This document shows positions 39,919 to 47,337 of a DNA stretch of 47,368 nucleotides, one piece after another. The notes beneath the pieces were generated by a model. The model was not told the origin of the DNA, searched no databases, and saw only the letters and a list, made by a program, of their open reading frames with translations. The translations under genes and the position numbers were made by a program. The stretch's first letter is position 1. Every line of letters starts with the position of its first letter. This stretch comes from Candidatus Poribacteria bacterium (lineage in GTDB: Bacteria; Poribacteria; WGA-4E; JAJDTR01), in contig JAJDTR010000060.1 of NCBI GenBank assembly GCA_022827055.1, positions 1 through 47,368 on the forward strand, given 5' to 3'.

Positions 39919-39960
39919 GTGTTACCTGCTGAAAGAATTATTCCGACCGGGATAGTGGCG
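39919..39960 (-). repeat. CACCCC...TGTCGGAATAATTC element, copy 3
   Basis: The reverse strand matches 47030-47075 and 47216-47261, sharing CGGAATAATTCTTTCAGCA and GTAACAC. Confidence 0.65.
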
Positions 39961-40065
39961 CACTCTCAAATCACTCTAACACTGCTCGCAGTGGATTGGC
40001 AAATCCGCCGCGCAATGTAACCCACGTTGTACCATCCCCGAGGACCGAATTCACTGGTCACTGAC

Positions 40066-40100
40066 CATCAAGCGAGTGGTTAGCGAGTGCGATAGAAATC
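40066..40100 (+). repeat. 36-bp dispersed element
   Basis: CATCAAGCGAGTGGTTAGCG then GTGCGATAGAAATC, 25 bp beyond the end of the second PhyH gene. Confidence 0.65.
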
Positions 40101-40124
40101 TTAAGGCGGTAGAGATCCATTGCT

Positions 40125-40934
40125 TCACGCCGACATCCGCTGCGGTTGGTACTCAATCCTGCGCATGAAACGCTCGCCGATATCATATTCCGGCTGATCA
40201 GACACATACCGCCACATCTGGACGCGCTTCATGATTTCATAGCGCATGTCGTTCCCTTCCCAGCCGTGACCCTTCGAGAGAATACTTCCGATCTTCGGGT
40301 CATCGATATCCGACGTGTCGAAATTGCGAACCTGGGGTTGCGACGGATTGAGCCGCAGTTTGTACATATAGCGATCCTGATCCGTATGGTTGCTGCGCGC
40401 GCCGTGCCATACCCGCGTGTTCCAGACATACATCGTGCCTGCGGGGCACGTCGCCCAAATTTTGCCGGCGACTTGTTGGTAGAGTTTTACCTCGAACGTG
40501 CGCACGTTTCGGAAATGCGAGCCGGGGATGAGGAACGTGCCCCCCATCTCGTCGGGCGTGTCGTGTGCGAAGAACGACAACTGGATGTCGAAATAGTTCT
40601 CGCGGAAGTCGATGACCGAGTCCTGGTGCATGTTTGGTCCCGCCATGCTGTTCGCCCGCAACAGATGCACGGCGTGGTGATCGTAGAGCGGATTGGGGCC
40701 CACTAACGAATGAATAAGCCCTTTGACCTGCGGCAACCTGAACAAATCGCCGAGCGGCGTGCCCGTTGGCCACGTTTCCTCGAACGGTGTGCCCACCTCA
40801 AGATAGCCGCGGTGATTCTTCATGTCCTCCAGGCATGCGTCGGACAAATCTTTGGGCACCATGTTTTCGAACTTCAGGTAACCGGATGCCACAAACTGCG
40901 CCATTTCCTTTGATGAGATGAGATGCTCATTCAT
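40125..40934 (-). CDS. Phytanoyl-CoA dioxygenase (PhyH) family oxygenase
   Basis: 269 aa. It is an Fe(II)/2-oxoglutarate oxygenase like the gene at 36355, but of a different subgroup. The iron ligands are His103 and Asp105 in NMHQDSVID and His177 in RVWHGAR. GGTFLIPGSH (131-140) precedes the distal histidine, and Arg188 is the likely 2-oxoglutarate contact. The start overlaps the stop of the upstream small gene by one base (TAATG), a sign of coupled translation. The substrate is unknown. Confidence 0.9.
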   Translation of the reverse strand: MNEHLISSKEMAQFVASGYLKFENMVPKDLSDACLEDMKNHRGYLEVGTPFEETWPTGTPLGDLFRLPQVKGLIHSLVGPNPLYDHHAVHLLRANSMAGPNMHQDSVIDFRENYFDIQLSFFAHDTPDEMGGTFLIPGSHFRNVRTFEVKLYQQVAGKIWATCPAGTMYVWNTRVWHGARSNHTDQDRYMYKLRLNPSQPQVRNFDTSDIDDPKIGSILSKGHGWEGNDMRYEIMKRVQMWRYVSDQPEYDIGERFMRRIEYQPQRMSA

Positions 40935-41230
40935 TACGAACCATCCTCCTCGTCTTGTAGTTCATTGAACCGCGACAACACCGTCTGATACGGCAGCGGT
41001 CCAAGTTCGTATCCGTCGTCGGCGCTGCGATGCTTCATCTCGCTCATCTGGATGACCTGCCATCCGTCACGCATCGCCGCCAACGCATGTTTGTAGGGGG
41101 GTTCCGTCTCCTCGACAAGATTCTTAATCCCCGTCCCTTTGGACGCCTCATACCGCGACCACGCGGAGGGGGTGATGTCGAGACCCGGGCTTGTTTGGAA
41201 AAACACCAAGATATCCTGAACTTTTGGCAT
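40934..41230 (-). CDS. 98-aa protein of unknown function, coupled to PhyH
   Basis: 98 aa. AGGAGA (41237-41242) lies 6 nt before the ATG. No family recognised. The sequence is rich in charged and aromatic residues (AWSRYEASKGTG, PPYKHALAAMRDGWQVIQMS) with no signal peptide or membrane segment, so it is likely a soluble cytoplasmic alpha/beta protein. Its stop codon overlaps the PhyH start, so it is the first gene of a two-gene operon. A role as partner or regulator of the oxygenase is a guess from context only. A promoter candidate lies about 104 nt upstream. Confidence 0.75.
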   Translation of the reverse strand: MPKVQDILVFFQTSPGLDITPSAWSRYEASKGTGIKNLVEETEPPYKHALAAMRDGWQVIQMSEMKHRSADDGYELGPLPYQTVLSRFNELQDEEDGS

Positions 41231-41340
41231 ACATCGTCTCCTGAAAATTACCTTGACGTGCGGACCGATTCGGGAGCGCCATAACCGACCGTCAATGCGG
41301 CAACAACTCTATTGATGCGCCCTCGCCAAACCGAAAAATC

Positions 41341-41370
41341 ATCGTACCATACTTTAGAATTTGATGTCAA
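41341..41370 (-). promoter_or_regulatory. Promoter of the second PhyH operon
   Basis: Minus strand: TTGACA (41365-41370), 18 bp, TACGAT (41341-41346) with an extended TGG before the -10. It predicts a start near 41334 and a leader of about 104 nt. Confidence 0.6.
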
Positions 41371-41483
41371 CGCGAATCAAGGAAATCAAGCAAGATCAAC
41401 CGAACGGACAGTAAGGACGATAGAGAGCCTGATAGCGACTGCGAAAGAGTTCCCATAGCGTTCATTCAACCGACCGCGACTCC

Positions 41484-41500
41484 CCGCACCGGAGGTGCGG
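41484..41500 (+). repeat. RGA-loop hairpin element with full flank
   Basis: CCGCACC-GGA-GGTGCGG followed by AATGTCAATAGAG. The arms differ from the GCACTCC type at several positions, each compensated on the other arm. Confidence 0.8.
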
Positions 41501-41532
41501 AATGTCAATAGAGACTAGCGATGATCATTGTT

Positions 41533-41549
41533 GCACTGCAGAGCAGTGC
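41533..41549 (+). repeat. RGA-loop hairpin element
   Basis: GCACTGC-AGA-GCAGTGC followed by CATGTGG. It shows a C-to-G change in one arm matched by G-to-C in the other, compared with GCACTCC/GGAGTGC. Confidence 0.75.
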
Positions 41550-41877
41550 CATGTGGATTCAATAGCGGTGCACACCATCGATTGAAAAGCGCCCAAGCAT
41601 ACGGATTGCGCAAACTCCCCGAAAAATTCCTTCTGCCTCTGCACCGTGCAGGGCAATTCGAATCCAATACCCTGACCTATTCCGTGCACCCGAACAACAA
41701 AACCTTTCTCCGGGAGCCGTATGACAGGTTCTTTAATGGCATGGATGTTGCTTCTTTTGCACATCACACGCTTTCATTCATGAATATCCGGCGGCAACAT
41801 GGCGATTGAAATCCGTGGGCGTCGTTCTCTCTGACGATTATCGTTGGCGAATTCTGACGGCGATCTCCTATTTCCAA

Positions 41878-41885
41878 AAGGAGGG
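41878..41885 (+). promoter_or_regulatory. Strong ribosome-binding site of the dockerin WD40 gene
   Basis: AAGGAGGG, 5 nt before ATG 41891 and 11 nt before the alternative ATG 41897. It favours the first. Confidence 0.7.
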
Positions 41886-41890
41886 CGACA

Positions 41891-44416
41891 ATGCTAATGA
41901 AAAAAGTCCGATTTTTCACTGCCTGCCTCACATTCCTTGGCATCCTGTTTACACTCGACACCTCCGCCCAAGACTCCCCTCAATGGAGATTGCCCGAAGG
42001 CGCCTCCGTGCGGCTCGGGAAAGGTTCACTGGCCGGCCCCGTCGCCTACTCCCCGGATGGCGCACGTCTCGCCGTGGCAAGCAGCCTCGGAATCTGGTTC
42101 TACGACACAACAACCTTTCAAGAGATTGCGCTGCTTGACGAGAGCGCAATTTGGGTCGAGAATATGGCATTCAGTCCCGATGGATCGACGCTGGCGACTG
42201 TGAGGTGGGATGGAATCTACCTCTGGGATGCGGTCACCGGTGTGCGCAAACAGACGCTTGAGGGGACAAAATACGGCTTTCTAAGCCTGGCGTACAGTCC
42301 GGATGGTGGAACGATTGCGTCTGGAAGTTACGGCGGTACCGTCTATCTGTGGGATGTGGGGTCAGGCGAGCATCTGCATGCGCTCGAAGGGCATGACTGG
42401 CAGGTACCTGCCGTGGCGTTCAGCCGGGACGGAAAAACGCTTGCCAGCGGGAGTTCGAGCGCGGTTCGTCTGTGGGACGTGGAAACAGGTGCTCAAAAGC
42501 AGGCGCTGGAGGAGGGGCATACGTGGGAGGTTCATAGCGTAACGTACAGCCCGGACGGCAACACGCTTGCCAGTGGGGACTGGGGTAATGGCATCCGCTT
42601 GTGGGATGCCATTACCGGCGAACACATCCGCACGCTGGAAGTGCCCGGCGATTGGGTAAATAGCCTGGCATACAGCCCGGACGGAAAGACGCTCGCTAGC
42701 GGCGGCTGGTTCGGTACGGCCAATCTCTGGAATCCGGACACCGGCGATCTATTGTTCACCTTCGAGGAGACTACCGTCACCAGTAGGAGCGGCCGTTCGT
42801 TCAACCCGAAGGTTGCGTTCAGCCCGGACGGGAACACGCTTGTTAGTATGGGTTGGGACCATTCCCTCCGCCTGTGGGATACAACCACGGGTGACCTGGC
42901 GTGCAGCATCAATGGATATTCCTCCTGGATTAACGGCATAGCGTACAGCCCGGAAGGGAGTAGGGTTATCAGCGGGAGTTGGGACGGCGCCATCCGTATA
43001 TGGGATACGGCTGCGGCTGCGCAGGTGCGAACGTTTCAAGCGGGCGAGGAGGAGGTCATTTGCGTGGCGTACAGTCCCGACGGCTCGACGTTTGCCGGTG
43101 GGAGCAGGGACGGGGGCCTCTATCTCTGGGATGCCGTTACAGGCGCGCGGCGGACCCTTGGGGGGCACTCGCATTGGATTACCGGTGTGGCGTACAGTTC
43201 GGATGGATCGACTCTTGTAAGTGGAGGTTGGGACAGTACCGTACGTCTTTGGGATGTAACCTCGGGTAAGCAACTGCGCCTAATTGACGACAACACCGGC
43301 ATCGTTCTGTCCGTCGCCTATTCGCCCGATGGTCGGACGCTTGCCAGCGGGAGTTTCCACGGCGCCATTCATCTATGGGATGCCGTCACCGGTGCGCGCA
43401 AGCGGACACTTCAGCGGCAGTCCTCCAACGTGACTAGCCTGGCATTCAGCCCCGATGGGTTGACCCTTGCCAGCGGGAACCGTGATCGCAATGTTCGGCT
43501 GTGGAATACAAGCAGGGGTGCGCTGCTGCGGACGCTGAAAGGACACACAGGCTACGTCGAGAGCCTCGCCTTCAGTCCGGATGGTGCGATGCTCGCCAGT
43601 GGATCGAGCGACGATACCGTCCGCCTGTGGGATGCAGCCACGGGCGATATGCTGGGGGCTTTCAGCGGACATGTCTCCGAAGTGAGGAGCGTCGCTTTCA
43701 ACCCGGACGGATTGACGCTCGCTAGCGGCGGCTTGGATGGAATAATCCTGCTTTGGGATGTAACCTCTCACGCCAACCTCATTCGAGCAAAGGCGGCAGA
43801 TGTCAACGACGATGGGATCGTGAGCATCCTGGACTTGGTGTTGGTCGCCGCGCATTTTGGACAGTTGGGGGGAGATGGTGAGGATATCAACGGTGATGGG
43901 GTTGTCGGCATTCAAGATTTGAAGTTGGTGGCGGGGGCGTTTGGACATGCGGCGGCTTCGCCTGCCAGCCGCGCGAATGGGCGCGGGGCGCTCATGGCGG
44001 AGGATGTTCGGAGATGGTTGGCTGAAGCGGAGAAGCTAGAGATGACGAATCCTGCCGTGAAGAAAGGGATTGTTGTGCTTGAGAGACTGTTGGCGGCATT
44101 GACGGAGGAGTCAAGCATTCCTGCTGAGACGGCGCTGTTGCCGAATTACCCGAATCCGTTCAATCCGGAGACGTGGATACCGTATCAGTTAGGTGCGCCA
44201 GCAGAGGTCATGTTGACGATCCATGACGTGCACGGGCGGGCGGTTCGGACGTTGACGGTTGGCTACCAGCCGGCGGGTGTGTATCGGAGCCGGGACCGCG
44301 CGGCGTATTGGGATGGACGGAATGAGCGCGGTGAACCGGTTGCCACGGGCGTGTATTTTTGCACGCTTAGCACAAGCGACTTCACCGCCACTCGGAGGAT
44401 ACTGGTCGGTAAGTAA
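41891..44416 (+). CDS. Secreted WD40 protein 9 with dockerin and FlgD/T9SS-like C-terminus
   Basis: 841 aa. The signal peptide is ~26 residues (TSA/QD), then RLPEGASVRLGKG and 14 blades. The blade signature here is often VAYSPDG, setting this gene apart from the array. After the propellers come a dockerin (~634-686) with two calcium loops, ADVNDDGIVSILDL and EDINGDGVVGIQDL, then a helical linker (VRRWLAEAEKLEM, KGIVVLERLLAAL) and the common C-terminal module (749-841). The dockerin-linker-module order is the same as in the di-haem LRR protein at 32053, which also has a cohesin, so the two could physically associate. Gene 10 follows 32 nt downstream, in the same operon. Confidence 0.9.
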   Translation: MLMKKVRFFTACLTFLGILFTLDTSAQDSPQWRLPEGASVRLGKGSLAGPVAYSPDGARLAVASSLGIWFYDTTTFQEIALLDESAIWVENMAFSPDGSTLATVRWDGIYLWDAVTGVRKQTLEGTKYGFLSLAYSPDGGTIASGSYGGTVYLWDVGSGEHLHALEGHDWQVPAVAFSRDGKTLASGSSSAVRLWDVETGAQKQALEEGHTWEVHSVTYSPDGNTLASGDWGNGIRLWDAITGEHIRTLEVPGDWVNSLAYSPDGKTLASGGWFGTANLWNPDTGDLLFTFEETTVTSRSGRSFNPKVAFSPDGNTLVSMGWDHSLRLWDTTTGDLACSINGYSSWINGIAYSPEGSRVISGSWDGAIRIWDTAAAAQVRTFQAGEEEVICVAYSPDGSTFAGGSRDGGLYLWDAVTGARRTLGGHSHWITGVAYSSDGSTLVSGGWDSTVRLWDVTSGKQLRLIDDNTGIVLSVAYSPDGRTLASGSFHGAIHLWDAVTGARKRTLQRQSSNVTSLAFSPDGLTLASGNRDRNVRLWNTSRGALLRTLKGHTGYVESLAFSPDGAMLASGSSDDTVRLWDAATGDMLGAFSGHVSEVRSVAFNPDGLTLASGGLDGIILLWDVTSHANLIRAKAADVNDDGIVSILDLVLVAAHFGQLGGDGEDINGDGVVGIQDLKLVAGAFGHAAASPASRANGRGALMAEDVRRWLAEAEKLEMTNPAVKKGIVVLERLLAALTEESSIPAETALLPNYPNPFNPETWIPYQLGAPAEVMLTIHDVHGRAVRTLTVGYQPAGVYRSRDRAAYWDGRNERGEPVATGVYFCTLSTSDFTATRRILVGK

Positions 44417-44448
44417 ACTTCACGTTCGCTAGCGAGGCGAATTATTCG

Positions 44449-46722
44449 ATGAAAAGACACCTGTTTTTCGTAGTTTGCTTTATATTTTTGTCTGCTCTGT
44501 TTCTACCGAGCAGTTTTTCCCAAGATATTACTCAGTGGGGGTTGCCCGCGGGCGCCAGAGCACGTCTCGGTAAGGGTGCGGTATCTGAAATCGCGTATTC
44601 GCCAGATGGTACGCGACTCGCGGTCGGGAGTAACGTCGGTATTTGGCTCTATGATGATGCGGCTACCGGTACCGAAGTCAACCTTCTCACGGGGCATACA
44701 TCATCGATAAGATCCATAGCGTTCTCGCCGGATGGATTGACGCTTGCCAGTGGGAGTAGGGACAACACGATTCGATTGTGGGATGTTCGCACCGCTCGGC
44801 ACCTACACATCCTGGAAGGGCATACGGATTTGGTCGAATCCGTCACGTTCTCACCCGACGGATTAACGATTGCCAGCGGAAGTTTTGACGGCAGCGTTCG
44901 ACTATGGGATGTTCGCACTGGAGAAGGGCTGAAAATTCTTGAAGAACACCCGAATACGGTCAATTCCGTAGTGTTCGCGCCCCATGGATTAACGATTGCC
45001 AGCGCGAGTAATGAGGAGATTCGGTTATGGGATGTGCGTACTGGGGAATTAAAGCAAATTCTCCATGGTCATCGGAGTACTGTCAATTCCATGGCTTTCT
45101 CGCGTGATGGGTTGAGGCTTGCGAGCGGAGAAAGTTACGACACGCTCTGGTTGTGGGATGTTCGCACCGGGGAAGCCATGCATACCCTTGAGGGGCATTG
45201 GCGTTCGGTCAATTCGGTGGCGTTCTCGCCGGATGGATTGACGATTGCCAGTGGAAGCGGGGACGCTATCGACGATGTCCCCGACAATACGGTCCGTCTG
45301 TGGGATGCCCGCTCTGGAGAAGCCCTGCAGATTCTTGAGGGACATACGGCTCCGGTCGTATCGGTAGTGTTTTCGCCCGATGGATTAACACTCGCCAGCG
45401 CGAGCTGGGACGACACGATTCAGTTCTGGAATGCCAACACTGGTGAACGCCTACACACGCTTTCTGGACATACGGGCGGAATTCGTTCCATGGTTTTCTC
45501 GCCAGATGGACTGACGCTTGCCAGTGCGGGGAGTTTCGGCAACACGATTCAGTTGTGGGATATCCACGATGGGAGGTATTCTCAGACCATTTCAGGGCAT
45601 ACAGGAGATGTTTATTCCATAGATTTCTCGCCTGACGGATTTACGCTTGCCAGTGGGAGTACTGATAATACGATTAGACTGTGGAATGTCTATACCGGCC
45701 GACACCTGCAAACCTTCGAAGGACATACGAATTATGTCTATTCCGTAGCGTTTTCCCCGGACGGAACCATGCTTGCTAGTGGCGGAGGTTGGCCAGACTA
45801 CCCGATCCATTTGTGGGATGCTCGCACCGGAGATCGCCTGCAGACCCTTGAGGGACATATAGGGGAGATTTGGACTGTGGCGTTTTCTCCGGACGGATCA
45901 CAGTTAGCCAGTGGAAGTGCGGACAGCACGATTTGCTTGTGGGATGCCGGCACTGGTGACCCTCTACGAACCCTTGAGGGACATACGGGTACGGTCTATA
46001 CTGTAACGTACTCGCCAGACGGGAGCACACTCGCCAGTGGAAGTGAGGACTACGCGATTCGTTTGTGGGATGCCCGCACTGGGAATCATCTACGAACCCT
46101 TGAGGGGGATACGGGTACGGTCCGTTCTGTAGCATTTTCGCCCGATGGGTACACGCTTGTTAGTGGTGGAAGTTGGGACAATACGATTCGTTTGTGGGAT
46201 ACCCGAACTGGTGAAGGCTTGCAGGTCCTTGAAGGGAATACGGGTCATGTCACCTCTGTTGCATTCTCCCCTAACGGGCGCGCCCTTGTTGGCGGGAGTT
46301 GGGGTTCAGCGATACTACTGTGGGATCTCAGGCGTGCCATGACTTGGGGAAGTATTAAGCGCGTAGTGGTCGCGGATGAGACAAGGTATTCACAAAAGCT
46401 TGCACCCTTCGTCGCTGATTCGACGCCGATGACAACGGCGCTTCTACCGAATTACCCGAATCCGTTCAATCCGGAGACCTGGATACCCTATCAACTGAAA
46501 ACGCCGGCGCATGTCGCTCTAACAATCCACGACGTGCACGGGAGAACCGTACAAACACTTGAAATCGGCTTCCAATCCGCAGGGCTGTATCAAACCCGAG
46601 ACCGCGCCGCCTATTGGGACGGACGCAACCGATACGGCGAACCTGTCGCCACCGGCATCTACTTCTGCACCCTCACCGCCGCCGACTTCACCGCAACCCG
46701 CAGAATGTTGGTCGGAAAGTAG
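44449..46722 (+). CDS. Secreted WD40 protein 10, 14 blades, FlgD/T9SS-like C-terminus
   Basis: 757 aa. The start at 44449 begins the signal peptide (24 residues, SFS/QD); the ribosome-binding sequence GAGG is modest. QWGLPAGARARLGKG is followed by 14 very regular blades, for example IAFSPDGLTLASGSRDNTIRLWD. It then has MTWGSIK and the C-terminal module ending RRMLVGK. It sits 32 nt after the dockerin WD40 gene and is probably co-transcribed with it. The blades are more alike than in most array members, which suggests recent internal repeat amplification or homogenisation. Confidence 0.9.
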   Translation: MKRHLFFVVCFIFLSALFLPSSFSQDITQWGLPAGARARLGKGAVSEIAYSPDGTRLAVGSNVGIWLYDDAATGTEVNLLTGHTSSIRSIAFSPDGLTLASGSRDNTIRLWDVRTARHLHILEGHTDLVESVTFSPDGLTIASGSFDGSVRLWDVRTGEGLKILEEHPNTVNSVVFAPHGLTIASASNEEIRLWDVRTGELKQILHGHRSTVNSMAFSRDGLRLASGESYDTLWLWDVRTGEAMHTLEGHWRSVNSVAFSPDGLTIASGSGDAIDDVPDNTVRLWDARSGEALQILEGHTAPVVSVVFSPDGLTLASASWDDTIQFWNANTGERLHTLSGHTGGIRSMVFSPDGLTLASAGSFGNTIQLWDIHDGRYSQTISGHTGDVYSIDFSPDGFTLASGSTDNTIRLWNVYTGRHLQTFEGHTNYVYSVAFSPDGTMLASGGGWPDYPIHLWDARTGDRLQTLEGHIGEIWTVAFSPDGSQLASGSADSTICLWDAGTGDPLRTLEGHTGTVYTVTYSPDGSTLASGSEDYAIRLWDARTGNHLRTLEGDTGTVRSVAFSPDGYTLVSGGSWDNTIRLWDTRTGEGLQVLEGNTGHVTSVAFSPNGRALVGGSWGSAILLWDLRRAMTWGSIKRVVVADETRYSQKLAPFVADSTPMTTALLPNYPNPFNPETWIPYQLKTPAHVALTIHDVHGRTVQTLEIGFQSAGLYQTRDRAAYWDGRNRYGEPVATGIYFCTLTAADFTATRRMLVGK

Positions 46723-46742
46723 GATTAGTGGGCCGAAAGTAG

Positions 46743-46759
46743 GGTGGGCACCGCCCACC
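46743..46759. repeat. GTAGGGTGG-type hairpin, 20 bp after WD40 gene 10
   Basis: GGTGGGC-ACC-GCCCACC, identical to 26373-26389. It may act as a transcript end, with only a short T-rich stretch after it. Confidence 0.55.
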
Positions 46760-46859
46760 ATCGTTTGAAAATGCCGGACAGGGTAGGTTTGGCGGGCGCG
46801 CAATCTAAATGAACTACGCGCCAAAAACACATCCAATGCTCAAGACACGGAAATCAATC

Positions 46860-46876
46860 GCACTCCAGAGGAGTGC
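46860..46876 (+). repeat. RGA-loop hairpin element with full flank
   Basis: GCACTCC-AGA-GGAGTGC followed by AATGTCAGTAGAA. Confidence 0.75.
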
Positions 46877-46907
46877 AATGTCAGTAGAAAAAACTACCCT
46901 CTGCTCC

Positions 46908-46922
46908 CACTCCGGAGGAGCG
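46908..46922 (+). repeat. RGA-loop hairpin element, imperfect
   Basis: CACTCC-GGA-GGAGCG with one mismatched pair, followed by GCATGTGAA. Confidence 0.55.
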
Positions 46923-47029
46923 GCATGTGAATTCTCGCTTTACCGAGTCAGTTCGAAGATTGGGTTGAGCGAAAATGCAAGGCCCTTCAGAGTTTAGTGG
47001 TCTATCCGCTAAGAATTTAATGCTTAAGA

Positions 47030-47075
47030 GCACCCCATTATCCCTGTCGGAATAATTCTTTCAGCAAGTAACACT
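47030..47075 (+). repeat. CACCCC...TGTCGGAATAATTC element, copy 1
   Basis: GCACCCCATTATCCCTGTCG then GAATAATTCTTTCAGCAAG and TAACACT. It is nearly identical to 47216-47261 and continues into TTTTTCGTTCTATGACAGG, as at 39717-39761. Confidence 0.75.
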
Positions 47076-47127
47076 CATTTTTCGTTCTATGACAGGTTTT
47101 GAAAAAGCGTTCCTACGTAGAATAGTT

Positions 47128-47144
47128 TCACTCCAGAGGAGTGA
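47128..47144 (+). repeat. RGA-loop hairpin element with full flank
   Basis: TCACTCC-AGA-GGAGTGA followed by GATGTCAATAGAG. The outermost pair has changed on both arms relative to GCACTCC/GGAGTGC. Confidence 0.75.
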
Positions 47145-47177
47145 GATGTCAATAGAGCACGATTCCCCATCGCGTCT

Positions 47178-47194
47178 GCACTCCAGAGGAGTGC
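47178..47194 (+). repeat. RGA-loop hairpin element
   Basis: GCACTCC-AGA-GGAGTGC followed by AATGTGG, 21 bp before copy 2 of the CACCCC-type element. Confidence 0.7.
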
Positions 47195-47215
47195 AATGTG
47201 GAGTGTTACTTGATA

Positions 47216-47261
47216 GCACCCCATTACCCCTGTCGGAATAATTCTTTCAGCACGTAACACT
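47216..47261 (+). repeat. CACCCC...TGTCGGAATAATTC element, copy 2
   Basis: Direct repeat of 47030-47075 with a few mismatches. Confidence 0.75.
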
Positions 47262-47285
47262 TGTCACTTGTAGAGTCCATTCTTT

Positions 47286-47300
47286 CGATCCAGAGGATCG
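47286..47300 (+). repeat. RGA-loop hairpin element
   Basis: CGATCC-AGA-GGATCG followed by GCATGTTGATAG. Arms differ from other copies but are fully complementary. Confidence 0.7.
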
Positions 47301-47337
47301 GCATGTTGATAGCATGCGGTATGTCCAAATTCCCGCG

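Larger units (their letters stand above)
39744..40124. other. Repeat mosaic between IS remnant and PhyH operon
   Basis: No gene supported. It contains two 36-bp elements (39841-39877 and 40066-40100), a CGCAAACT/AGTTTGCG hairpin (39892-39910) and the CACCCC-type repeat (39919-39960). A degenerate GGATTGGCAAATCC palindrome lies near 39990. Confidence 0.55.
41231..41890. other. Divergent intergenic region with hairpin repeats
   Basis: No gene supported in 660 bases. It holds the PhyH-operon promoter, a degenerate copy of the 36-bp element (about 41395-41452) and two RGA hairpins (41484-41500 and 41533-41549). The WD40 ribosome-binding site AAGGAGGG is at 41878-41885. Short frames here lack start signals and family features. 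Confidence 0.55.

Noticed and set aside
41528..41809. Short + strand frame in the region before WD40 gene 9
   Set aside because: It starts inside an RGA hairpin, has no ribosome-binding site and no recognisable family.
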